From NCBI GenBank assembly GCA_030760725.1, contig JASWHV010000010.1, positions 32,803,760-32,867,759 of the forward strand: 64,000 nucleotides of DNA. The letters are read 5' to 3'. The notes beneath the pieces are model-generated. The model did not search any database. It was not told where the DNA came from and saw nothing but the letters and a program-made list of their open reading frames with translations. Every line of letters begins with the position of its first letter. Positions within the stretch are counted from its first letter, which is position 1. Shown here in pieces: positions 10,048-19,145 of the stretch. The DNA is from Neostapfia colusana (taxonomy: Eukaryota > Streptophyta > Magnoliopsida > Poales > Poaceae). Position numbers and translations under genes: made by a program.

Positions 10048-10330
10048 ATGGCAAGGATTTTTGGGAATGGATCCCACTCTCGGTTGAAAGGCATGTGTAC
10101 CTGGGGCGGCAGCTTTCATGATTCGGAAGGGACCTTCCCTGCTGGGGGAGAGCTTATGGGTCCTTCTTGGAATATAGCGTGCCACTTCACCAGGCTGCCC
10201 TCTTGCGGGCCCCCGTCGCGTTTGGTTCTTTGGCGGTAGTGCTTAGAGCATTAGCCGAGACCTTGCGTTGTGGGGTGTTCCCTGCAAGCCGAGTCTTGTC
10301 GAAGTTGTTGTCTTCACGCTGGATCAGGTC
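10040..10330 (-). pseudogene. A1 degraded integrase C-terminus
   Basis: Read on the minus strand this aligns by eye with the integrase C-terminus of Au1 (15195-15480). Shared blocks include CTCGGTTGAAAGGC versus CTCGGTGGAAAGGC and TTCGGAAGGGACCTTCC versus CTCGGAAGGGGCCTTCC, in order and at similar spacing. It has no usable frame. It marks the right end of the deletion that removed pol. Confidence 0.65.
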
Positions 10331-10522
10331 CTGCGTGGCTTCACTCGGGGTCCCCCGGGGAGTTCTCCCCTTCTGGCTAAGGCCTTCAAGGGGTAGGTGG
10401 ACCCGGGCTCGCCTTGAATGACCTAAGGCGTCCCCCCCTTCTGGCAAGGCCTTCAAGGGGTTGACGGACCCTAGGCAGCCCCCGAGAGGTATGTTCGAGG
10501 CACGGAGGCGTGCCGTAGCTGG

Positions 10523-12271
10523 CTAACGCCTTGGCCCGTCACAGTCGGAACTGGAGTCCTCACCGTCATGCACTTTCTTTATGACACGCTGAGGCTCCTG
10601 GAACCCCACCTGGTGGGCAGCGGTGACTGGGGCATCGGCCTTCTGTTTGCCATCCCTCTGAGGGTAGGGCGGTGCTTCAGCCCTCTGCTGTCTTCCATTG
10701 CGGAAGCGTTCTGCGAGCCTCAGGATCTCCCAGCACTCGGCAGCTGTATGGTTGCAGGTGCCATGCACGGGGCATAGCCCGCCTTGGCCACTGTCTGGGG
10801 CCGGTGATTGCCGCTGCCTCTTGTCGGGGCGCGGCCCCCGAGCTCCACTGGTTGTCGCAGCTGCGGCGACGGGGGCCATGAATGGTGACTTCATCTTCCC
10901 ATTCCCCCGGTTCTTGGTATTCTTGCCACCCCCATAGGCAGCAGCACCGGACCCGGGCTGCCCTCCTGACTCGGAGGTCGGCAGTGCGTGCCAGTTCCGC
11001 CCTTCGGCTGCTCTGGCGCACTTGTCCGCCAGGCTAAAGAGCTCCGAGACGTCGCTGACCTCTCTTGTCGCGAGCTTCTCGAGCATTTTTTCGTTCCGGA
11101 CACCCTGTCGGAATGCCACCACCACAGAGGCGCTTTGGATATGTGGGATGGTGTTGCGCACCTGAGAGAACCGCTGGATGAAAGAGCGAAGCGACTCCCC
11201 AGGTTGTTGTTTGACGGCGTGGAGGTCGAGCTCCGTGCCGGGACGGGTGTAGGAGCTGCCGAAGTTGGCGACGAACTGCTGGCAGAGCTCACCCCAGGAG
11301 GTTATGGACCCCTGGGGTAGATTCATGAGCCAGGACCGGGCTGGGCCGGTCAAGGCGACGGGAAAGTAGTTGGCCATGACAGCCTCATCGCCTCCTGCAG
11401 CAAGTACGGCGGTGGAGTAGATCTGGAGGAACTCCGCTGGGTTGACGCTTCCGTCGTACTTCTCGGGCAAGTGCGGGCAAAACTTGCGCGGCCACCTTGC
11501 GAAGCGAAGGTGGGGTGCAAGGGCCGCACATCCTACACCTGCTGCTGCAGGTACTGGCGCTGCGAACAGGTGGTTCGCACCTGGCACCACGTATCCCGGC
11601 ATGGGCAAGGCTGCACCGTAGGCCGGGGCCGCTACTTGCGGCGCATATGGTGGTGGCATATGTTGCGCAGCATATGCCTGAGGCGGGGCTCGCATGGCGA
11701 AGGCCTGCCCTTCTGGTTGCGTCGAGGCGGACGACATGCTGTCGCCTGCCTCATGGTTGCGACGCCTTTCTCGACGTCGCTCGAGGTACACCCTGGCGTC
11801 CTGCCCCAAGTGGCACCGTTCCAGTTCCCTTCGCAAGTCCGTCGACAGGAGCCTGGAGGAGCTGGAATCCGCCGTTAGCTCGTCAACTGTGGGTGTGCGC
11901 ATCAGCGACACAGCCGGTTGCCCCGGGCGCCGCCCTCGCCGAAACCGAGGGTTCGCAGCGGCGACGACGAGGCGGTCCACCTCGCGGACCCATTGCTGGG
12001 TCGCTGAATGGGGCGCATCCCCTGCAGATGGGTTGCGCAGCAGCGCTCTTGCTGCAGCTAGCGCACCTCCATGGTGTACGCTCAGCGCTGCAGAAGACCT
12101 CACGCTGGTCGGGGCCTGCATAGCCGGAGTCGGCGTTGCCTCAGTCGGCTGCTGGCTACCCGCTTGTGCCGACACACTCCGTCCTGAGTGCGTCGACATG
12201 TACTCACCGCTGGTCACGGTTCGCCGTGAATGCGGTGGGGGAGAGTTTGCCGCTGAAGGGAGCTTGGTCAT
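10523..12271 (-). CDS. gag: A1 gag, intact Tat-type capsid protein
   Basis: This 582-residue ORF starts at ATG 12269-12271, 41 bp downstream of the PBS (MTKLPSAANSPP). Residues 1-240 are Ala/Pro/Ser-rich with a basic patch (LERRRERRRNH, 163-173). Residues 262-425 form the Retrotrans_gag capsid domain (LPEKYDGSVNPAEFLQIY, PARSWLMNLPQGSITSWGEL, PGESLRSFIQRFSQVRNTIP). Near residue 507 a CPVHGTCNHTAAEC segment gives the C/H/H/C zinc-knuckle spacing typical of Tat gags. The ORF ends with SSSDCDGPRR, the position where the Au1 frame instead runs on into protease, so the pol deletion begins exactly at the gag/protease boundary. The product should assemble capsids and could package its own RNA with a partner's enzymes (inference). 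Confidence 0.92.
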   Translation of the reverse strand: MTKLPSAANSPPPHSRRTVTSGEYMSTHSGRSVSAQAGSQQPTEATPTPAMQAPTSVRSSAALSVHHGGALAAARALLRNPSAGDAPHSATQQWVREVDRLVVAAANPRFRRGRRPGQPAVSLMRTPTVDELTADSSSSRLLSTDLRRELERCHLGQDARVYLERRRERRRNHEAGDSMSSASTQPEGQAFAMRAPPQAYAAQHMPPPYAPQVAAPAYGAALPMPGYVVPGANHLFAAPVPAAAGVGCAALAPHLRFARWPRKFCPHLPEKYDGSVNPAEFLQIYSTAVLAAGGDEAVMANYFPVALTGPARSWLMNLPQGSITSWGELCQQFVANFGSSYTRPGTELDLHAVKQQPGESLRSFIQRFSQVRNTIPHIQSASVVVAFRQGVRNEKMLEKLATREVSDVSELFSLADKCARAAEGRNWHALPTSESGGQPGSGAAAYGGGKNTKNRGNGKMKSPFMAPVAAAATTSGARGPRPDKRQRQSPAPDSGQGGLCPVHGTCNHTAAECWEILRLAERFRNGRQQRAEAPPYPQRDGKQKADAPVTAAHQVGFQEPQRVIKKVHDGEDSSSDCDGPRR

Positions 12272-12311
12272 CTTCGTCGGCGGAAACTCGTCGCGCTAGG
12301 GGAAAAGCCCC

Positions 12312-12326
12312 CTACCTGGCGCGCCA
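12312..12326 (-). other. A1 primer binding site
   Basis: Minus strand TGGCGCGCCAGGTAG, two bases inside the LTR. It starts with TGG, as pairing with a tRNA CCA end requires. I cannot assign the tRNA from memory with confidence. The same site is present in every family member seen. Confidence 0.85.
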
Positions 12327-12643
12327 AATGTCGAAGTGTGCGATCGACACTTCCCCCGGGCCTGCACTGGGCAGCCCGCGGAGGTTCTTTTTTCGGAGGG
12401 GCTAGTTCCTAGCGGAGAGCTTGCGCGGATGGACGAGTTAGTGAGAGCTTGACACGGGAAGTTTTACGTGGTTCAGGCCGCCAGAGCGTAAAACCCTACG
12501 TCCACGGCGAGCTATGGAGCTCGCTGTATTGCTTGCTGCTCAGGGCCGGGGGCCTGAGCTTGGGGGTGAGTTACAGCTTGAGAGTATATGGCCAGCTTAT
12601 GAGTTGCAGAATGCGAACCCTTGCTATCGACGCCTACCCGAGC

Positions 12644-12651
12644 CTTTTATA
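12644..12651 (-). promoter_or_regulatory. A1 LTR TATA box
   Basis: TATAAAAG on the minus strand within the conserved CTATAAAAGGCTCGG block. It occupies the same position in all family LTRs, about 780 bp from the LTR start. Confidence 0.85.
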
Positions 12652-13051
12652 GTCCAAGACTCGGGTGGCTTACAAGGGGGCCGGGACCCGACAGGTGGTC
12701 CCGGGAAGATTGTCTACTATCTACCGTATCTGTAGTTACGCCGGTGGTTGCCTCTGGTCGAAGGCTTCTGAGTCTTCATTTTGCCGCCCTGCCCAAGCCG
12801 TGCACTAGTCATAGTGGTTGATGATGGCGCAGGTGGCATGGGATGTCTTGTCGTGGCGTTTATTACCTGGCAGGTTCTGACACCGCGCTCCAGTCGGTGA
12901 TGCGACTGGACGCAACGGCACCTGACAGGCGCGTGCTCCGTGTTTCCGCGTCTTGGGAAGACGCGGGCCTTGAATACCTTGTACGGGTAAGGTGAGGGGC
13001 GCCTTTACGCCCGCTGCCTACCTCTCGGGGGCAGGCAGCACTGTTCTTCCA

Positions 13052-13384
13052 GCCACGTGGCGGGTCCGGAGCTCTTCTCTGAGGAGAGGGAGGTCCGGCC
13101 CCGCTGGACGCGTGGCGCCTTCGGACCTCTCTCCCGCGGACGGGGAGGTCCGGCTTCTGCATGCCACGTGGCGGGCCCGGAGCTCACCTTTGAGGAGAGG
13201 GAGGTCCGGCCCCGCTGGACGCGTGGCGTCTTCGGACCTCTCTCCCGCGGATGGGGAGGTCCGGCTTCTGTATGCCACGTGGCGGGCCCGGAGCTCTCCT
13301 CTGAGGAGAGGGAAGTCCGGCCCCGCCAGACGCGTAGCGCCTTCGGAGCTCTCCCTGCGGAGAAGGGCGAGCACCTTAGGCATT
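13052..13384 (-). promoter_or_regulatory. A1 LTR U3: 111-bp tandem units with G-box palindromes
   Basis: GCCACGTGGC occurs at 13052-13061, 13163-13172 and 13274-13283, spaced exactly 111 bp. Each is followed by GGAGCTC, a GAGGAGAGGGAGGTCCGG block and GGACGCGTGGCG. CACGTG is the core of G-box/ABRE elements bound by plant bZIP and bHLH factors (established). That it drives this promoter is inference from its position upstream of TATA. Confidence 0.75.
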
Positions 13385-13426
13385 TCACCCTGTGCGCGGG
13401 GGTACCCCATATCTCAGGTACCGACA

Positions 13427-13988
13427 GCGGTGTTTATTGGCTGGCAGGTTCTGACACCGCGCGCCAGTCTGTGATGCGACTGGGCGCAACGGCACCTGAC
13501 AGCAGCGTGCTTCGCGTCTTGGGAAGACTCGGGCCTTGAATACCTTGTACGGGCAAGGTATGGGGCGTCATTACGCCCCCTGCCTATCACTCGGGGCAGG
13601 CAGCGTCGTTCTGCTGCCACGTGGCGGGCCTGGAACCCTTCTCAGAGGAGAGAAGGGTCAGTCCCGCGCGGCACGTGGAGCCTCCGGACCTCTCCCCGCG
13701 GAGGGAGAGGCTCAGCTTCTGTTGGCCACGTGGCGGGCCCGGAGCTCTCCTCTGAGGAGAGGGAGGTCCGGCCCCGCTGGACACGCGGCGCCTTCGGACC
13801 TCTCTCCCGCGGAGGGGGAGGTCCGGCTTCTGTATGCCACGTGGCGGGCCCGGAGCTCTCTTCTGAGGAGAGGGAGGTCCGGCCCCGCCGGACGCGTGGC
13901 GCCTTCGGAGCTCTCCCTGTGGAGAAGGGCGAGTTCCTTAGGCATTTTACCCTGTGCGCGGGGGTACCCCATATCTCAGGTACCGAGA
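13427..13988 (-). repeat. Au1 3' LTR, inner part
   Basis: It begins GCGGTGTTTATTGGCTGGCAG, which in the intact Au1 5' LTR follows CTTGTC (near 21920), and ends GGTACCGAGA (others CGACA). A1 therefore entered this LTR between those points. It carries the U3 G-box units, for example GCCACGTGGC at 13726 and 13837. Confidence 0.9.
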
Positions 13989-15194
13989 GTGGCCCCCGGG
14001 CCCATCTCGGGGGAGGTAGCGAGCCCAAGGTGGGACCTCTGTCTCTATCAACCTGCGCACTTTCTCTAAGTCCCGAATTGACCGCTGCCGGAGCACGAAC
14101 GGCCGTGGGATCGTGGGAGCGTGCGCTCACATGATGGTTGCTTTTACTGCGGAGGGGGCCTCAGGAGCCCCCGTGTGTCACTGGTTTTTGCGCCGGTGAT
14201 GAGGGAGGCGATTCCTGTGCTCTGGTCATAGAGCGAGAGAGTTCCACCAGGGCTGAAGCCTGGTGACGTGGCCGTTGTTGCAACTTCTGGATTCTGGTCG
14301 TGTCGGGAGACCCTTGAGACTTGTTTCTTCCTTTTATCGAGTCTGTAGTCCAGCTCATGGAGCCTCGCTTAGTTCGACTCTTTTAGATATCTGTGTTTGT
14401 GATGCTTTTTCTCTCCTTCTTGGCTTTGCCTGACTGAGTCCTTAGCTCCGCATGGTACTCAGAGGCCATCTCCAATCTCGGAGTTCCGCATAGACACCTT
14501 CCACCGGTCCTAACCGTGTTAGGGGCCCCCGGGGGTCTCCGGATCTCGCCCCATGGGGAGCCCCAAGTCTGCCCGTCACGTGGCGGGTCCGGAGCTTCTC
14601 CTCAAGGGAGGTGAGAGTTCCGAGCCTGCTGGACACGTGGGGCCCTCGGTTCCCACCCCTGCTGGAGGGGCAGGTCCTGGTCCTTCCAGTCCTAGGTCGG
14701 AGTAGTTGGTAGCTCCTTTCCCCCTGCTCCATGCAGTCCTTGTTACCACAACCTGGAGGTCCTGCACATAGGTAGAGTAAACGTAATTCTCCTTGGGGGC
14801 TCCCCCTCCCTTATCCCATAGTCTTATTTGACTTATAGCCCCTAACCATATGCTTGGTGCTTGGGGACTTGTAGAGAGGGGGAGCTGAGCACATGGCAAC
14901 CATGCACTGCAAGGGTGGTTAAAAAACTCAATTCACAATTTAAATGAGTACAAGGAAAGAGCAAAGTAGAGCAGATTTCTTTTCGTACAACTTTCCACAG
15001 GAGGAAGGCAGGCTAAACATGGAGGCCACGACCCACCCCATTAAGAGGGGAAGCAAGACTCTACGCGCTTGGAGTCGGAACCAGGCAAAGCTGAACGTAG
15101 TCCTGGACCGTCCCCTGGGGTTTAGCTGCTCCGAGCGCTGCTCCTGGACTCTATGGAGTTTATTACGAAAAGAAAGTACTGTCCTATTTTTGCT
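13989..15194 (-). other. Au1 spacer between integrase and 3' LTR
   Basis: Non-coding. 13989-14155 matches the A-element sequence next to the 3' LTR and breaks off at the left arm of the conserved inverted repeat. Then about 110 bp near 14190-14320 match only the last codons and stop of the antisense ORF (GGAGGTCCTTAGGACTTG in A5 versus GGGAGACCCTTGAGACTTG here). The remaining stretch is shared spacer. So Au1 once had the antisense ORF, or its flank, and lost it by deletion. Confidence 0.65.
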
Positions 15195-16835
15195 CTAGGG
15201 GTAGAACTTACGGAGGTGTTCTATGTTCCAAGGGTTCGGGAGCAGGTCCCCATCCTCGGTGGAAAGGCGCACACACCCGGGGTGGCATACTTTCGCGACT
15301 CGGAAGGGGCCTTCCCAACTAGGGGAGAGTTTGTGGGCCCCTTCACGAGAAAGTATGCGCCGCAACACCAGGTCACCTTCCTGCAGCTCCCGGGCACGCA
15401 CAGACCTCTGGTGGTAGCACCGAAGCGCTTGTCTGTACCGTGCATTACGGAGTGCCGCATGTAATCGGACCTCGTCGACGAGGTCGATTTCTCCACGCCG
15501 GAGGTTGTCCTGCACAGCTTCGTCATAAGCCCGGACACGGTGAGACTTCATGGTGATTTCTGGGGGAAGTACAGCCTCAGCCCCATACACCATGAAGAAG
15601 GGTGTCTCCCCGGTGGCCCGGCTCTGGGATGTCCGGTTAGCCCATAGTGTGCTCGGAAGCTCATCTACCCAATTGGCACCATGTTTCTTCAGCCTGGCGA
15701 AGGTGCGAGTCTTAAGGCCCCGGAGAATCTCCGCGTTGGCCCTCTCAACTTGCCCATTGCTCCTCGGGTGGGCGACAGAGGCATAGCATACCTGAATACC
15801 AAGGTCCTCGCAGTAGTCTTGGAATGCTGCGCTGGTGAACTGGGTCCCGTTGTCAGTGATGATCCTGTTTGGGACCCCGAACCGGCAGACAATAGACTTG
15901 ATGAACTTTACTGCGGATTGTTTGTTGATGGTGACAACTGGTGTAGCTTCCGGCCACTTGGTGAACTTGTCGATAGCGACATAGAGGTACCGGAATCCCC
16001 CGACGGTTCTGGGAAATGGTCCCAGGATGTCCAGCCCCCATAAGGCAAACGGCCACGAGGGCGGGATCATCTGTACCGCCTGAGCCGGTGTATGGATCTG
16101 CTTGGCGTGGAACTGGCACGCCTTGCAGCTCTCGACCAGCTTGATGGCATCCTGGAGTGCTGTCGGCCAGTAGAAGCCATGCCGGAAGGCTTTACCGACA
16201 AGCGTGCATGAGGAAGAATGACTTCCACATTCGCCTCCATGGATCTCAGCGAGCAAGTCGCAGCCTTCCCCCTGGGTTATGCACCGCAATAGGATGTGGT
16301 TGGCGCCACGCCGGTAGAGATCCCCCTCTACCAGCGCGTACCTTTTAGCCATACGCGCAATCCATTCAGCGGTTGCATGTTCATCAGGGAGGATATTGTC
16401 CTTCAAGTAGTCCCAGGTCTCCGTGATCCATGCATCGGGTCTGACTTGAGCTCCTGGATCTTGAGCGCTGGGTTGCACGGAGTCCACAGTGACGCTTACG
16501 ATCCTTGGCGGCATCCATGGCTGTGGGGCCGCCAGGACCGCCAGCTTCGAGGTGCTGGTCAAGCCCCCTTCGCCCGGCTCGGCGGGCCGGGCTGTAGGCC
16601 GCAGCAATGTCCTCTCGAAAACTCCTTCGGGCGCGGGGGCTCCGGTGGAAGCCTTCGTTGAAAGGTTGTCAGCTGCGGCATTACCAGCGCGCGGTACGTG
16701 ATGCAGGTCCAAGGCGAGGAATTCTTTCTCCAACATCTGTACATGAAGCAGATACGCAGCTAGCTGCGGGTCATTGCAGGAGCATTCGCCCTTGACTTGC
16801 TTGATGACCAGTTGGGAGTCGCCCTGTGCCAACAA
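15195..16835 (-). pseudogene. pol: Au1 archaeal-type RNase H C-terminus and integrase
   Basis: The 546-codon open stretch begins inside the second RNase H (AQGDSQLVIKQV, with catalytic Asp; later ...NAAADNLS). It continues through a linker into integrase: an HHCC zinc-binding region (EIHGGECGSHSSS ... ESCKACQFH), then the DDE core with Asp in WGLDILGPF, Asp in RIITDNGTQF and Glu in SNGQVERANAE, all three present. The C-terminal part ends WNIEHLRKFYP. No chromodomain is visible, as expected for Tat. The integrase half is undamaged; the break is an extra base near 16837 (CAAGTTG where Au2 has CAGTTG) that separates it from the upstream frame. Confidence 0.88.
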
Positions 16836-17100
16836 CTTGGCGAGCGCCTAAAGACAGGGCTGTCTGCAGGCCAAAGATGAGTGCTTCATACTCCGCCATG
16901 TTGTTGGTTGCCTTGAAATTTAGACGCACCATATACCCAAACTGTTCCCCCGATGGCATGAGGAGCAGTACGCCGGCACCGGCCCCCTGCTTTCGCGAGG
17001 AGCCGTCGAAGAAAAGTGTCCAGTGAGGTTCGGTGAAGACCGAAGCTTTGGGCTCTGGCTCACTGCCATCATGGCCCCCTGGGTCGGTCTTCGTTGGTGT
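16836..17100 (-). pseudogene. pol: Au1 archaeal-type RNase H, N-terminal half
   Basis: This carries the conserved Asp (FFDGSSRKQGAGAGVLL) and Glu (NMAEYEALIFGLQTALSLGA) of an RNase HI fold. A second, archaeal-type RNase H after the normal Ty3/gypsy RNase H is a known mark of the Tat lineage. It is separated from upstream RT by a TGA (Trp codon of VAEWTP) at 17101 and from the downstream half by the +1 base near 16837. Confidence 0.8.
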
Positions 17101-18798
17101 TCACTCCGCCACAAAGTCAGCCAGTGCTTGGCTCTTGACTGCATAGCGTGGGAGGAAGTCCAGCTCAAACTCCACCAGCTCCGCGGCCCATTTAGCAACG
17201 TTGCCAGTCGCATGGGGGCTGTGAAGAATTGTCTTCAGCGGATACGAGGTGACTACCGAGACCCGGTGGGCCTGGAAGTAATGGCGGAGCTTCCTGGAGG
17301 CCACTAGCACCGCATACAGCAGCTTGTGGACTTCTAGGTACCTTGTCTTGGCATCATGATGTACTTCGCTGATGTAGTAGACAGGCCTCTGTATGGTTCG
17401 AACCCTCTCTCTTAGGCTTGGGAGCTCCTCGTCCGTTGGCCCCGGCCCGCCGGAGGTGGGTGGACCCACGGGGGCCTCCGGGAACTGGGACCCGGAGGCC
17501 CTTAAGCTTTCTTGATCATCTGGGAGCTCCGGGGGGTCTTGAGGGACCTCTGGGAGATCCCAATTGGACCCTGGAGATTTATCTTGGGGGTCCGGGAGGC
17601 CGTCCTGGGCCTCCGGGAGGTCGACTTGGACCTCCAGGGGGTCCGGGAGACCGTCTTGGCCCTGTGGGGCTCCCTGGCGTCTGTCTTCTGCTACCAGAGC
17701 AGGTTGCGAGGGTGAGGGGTCTGGCCGCTCCGCGACAAGGACCATACTCACCACTTCTGTTGTCGCCGCAATGTAGAGCAGCAAGTGCTCCCCGGGCTCA
17801 GGGGCTACCATGATAGGTATGGTCGTCAGGAGTCGCTTCAACTCCTGGAAAGCCTCTTCTGCTTTGTCAGTCCAGGCAAAGGGGCCTGACTTGCGCTGGA
17901 GCTTAAAGAAAGGGAGTGCCCGCTCTGCTAGCCTCGGTATAAACCGACTCAGCGCGGCTAGACATCCCGTGAGTCTCTGAACATCCTTGACGCGGACAGG
18001 GGGCCGCATCATGTTGATGGCCTTGATCTTCTCTGGGTTGGCCTCAATCCCTCGGTGCGAGACCAGGAACCCTAAGAGCTTCCCAGAGGACACGCCGAAC
18101 ACACATTTATCTGGGTTCAGCTTGGTGCGCGTAGAGCGCAACTTGTCAAAGACTAAAGCTAGGTTATCTAGTAGGGATGAACCCTGCTTGACCTTGACAA
18201 CTATGTCATCGACATACACCTGAACTAGGTCTCTTATTAACTCCCCAAAGGTTTTGTGCATCGCCCGCACAAAGGTGGGGAGTGCATTCTTTAGGCCGTA
18301 AGGCATAGACACATAGCAATAAAGGCCTTCTACTGTGATGAAGGAGGTGTGCTCCTCGTCCTCCCTAGACATGGGGATCTGATGGAAACCCGAGTAGGCG
18401 TCTAGGAAGCACAGCATATCACAGCCTGACGTTGAGTCTACTATTTGATCTATTCTAGGGAGAGGGAATGGATCTTTGGGACATGCCTTATTGAGACTGG
18501 TGTAGTCAATGCACATCCGGAGCTTCCCGCCGGCCTTCGGGACAACGACGGGGTTCGCCAACCATCGGGGGTGGTGGACCTCCCGTATGAAGCCAGCGTC
18601 CAGCAGCTTCTTGACTTCTTCACGGATGAAGTTTTGCCGCTCGATGGACTGCTTGCGGGGCTTCTGTTGAACCGGCCGGGCGTCGGGGAGGACTTTCAAG
18701 TGGTGCTCGATCACCTCCGTGGGGATCCCCGGCATCTGTGACGGCTGCCATGCAAACACGTCGACGTTGTGCCGGAGGAAGGTGACGAGCGCGCCTTC
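17101..18798 (-). pseudogene. pol: Au1 reverse transcriptase and RNase H
   Basis: The ORF 17101-18759 encodes a complete Ty3/gypsy RT: EVKKLLDAGFIREV, the FLDAYSGFHQI box and YVDD active site (18205-18216), then the connection and RNase H (LLTTIPIMVAPEPGEHLLLYIAATTE; HKLLYAVLVASRKLRHYF). Between the two RNase H blocks is an unusually long Pro/Asp-rich insert, about 17405-17740, with repeats such as QDGLPDP. Upstream, a TAG at 18799-18801 interrupts the link from protease. It ends at TGA 17101-17103, replacing the Trp that Au2 keeps. Confidence 0.9.
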
Positions 18799-19145
18799 CT
18801 ATTTGCTATCCAGGCCCCCGGCTACCCGGGTGGTCTGGGTAGCTTCGGCGCCGACTTGGATGACCTTTAAGGGGACGCCGCCCTCGTCGAGAGGTTGCAC
18901 CCGGGGTGCTGTGGTGGAAGCACGGTGACGTGCGCTCGGGCGGAGCTGGTCCGGCTCCGTATTGCCGGGGGCTGATGCCCCAGCTGTTGCGAGCACTTGG
19001 AGCTTCTCCAGGGCCGACACTGCAGCAGTGCGGTCCCCATGAATCCTGAGAACGCCCGTCGGTGTTGGCATCTTCAGGACGAGGTAGCCGTAGTGGGCTA
19101 CAGCCATGAACCGGTACAGGGCTGGCCTGCCGATTATGGCGTTGA
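18799..19145 (-). pseudogene. pol: Au1 protease C-terminus and linker to RT
   Basis: A frame starting MAVAHYGYLVLKMPTPTGVLRI continues the protease after a frameshift at a run of eight G at about 19147-19154, where the preceding frame slips. It ends at the stop 18799-18801. Confidence 0.7.

Larger units (their letters stand above)
6430..13426 (-). mobile_element. A1: non-autonomous Tat-type Ty3/gypsy element, gag plus antisense ORF
   Basis: Order in sense (minus) direction: 5' LTR 13426-12329, PBS, intact gag, degraded integrase C-terminus, spacer, an ORF on the opposite strand, purine-rich tract and the last 24 bp of the 3' LTR. The rest of the 3' LTR was displaced leftwards by T1. Protease, RT, both RNase H domains and the integrase core are absent. 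A1 interrupts the 3' LTR of Au1; the 5 bp after its 5' LTR are GCGGT. The same layout occurs in A3 and A5, so this is an amplified subfamily and not a one-off deletion. Confidence 0.9.
12329..13426 (-). repeat. A1 5' LTR (1098 bp)
   Basis: Plus-strand ends are TGTCGAAGTG (12329) and GGTACCGACA (13426), in sense order TGTCGGTACC...CACTTCGACA. It contains a TATA box at 12644-12651 and three U3 G-box units. The sense 3' end carries overlapping inverted repeats (AAGTGT/ACACTT, TGTCGA/TCGACA) right next to the PBS. Confidence 0.95.

Noticed and set aside
10988..11320. Open frames opposite gag (also 34774-35106, 48961-49293, 55461-55793), conserved between copies.
   Set aside because: Conservation follows from gag on the other strand; the composition mirrors gag codons and there is no independent start context.
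13018..13410. Long ORFs inside the LTR G-box arrays, encoding Arg/Pro/Ser/Gly-rich repeats, on both strands and in many LTRs (e.g. 13018-13410, 32700-33248, 39637-40185, 57443-57970).
   Set aside because: GC-rich tandem repeats with a unit length divisible by three (111 bp) create open frames in several phases at once; no conserved start, no family features, present on both strands.
17418..17813. ORF of 131 codons opposite the Pro/Asp-rich insert of RT (also 58487-58882), Gly/Pro-rich.
   Set aside because: Shadow of the repeat-rich coding strand; the real frame is pol.
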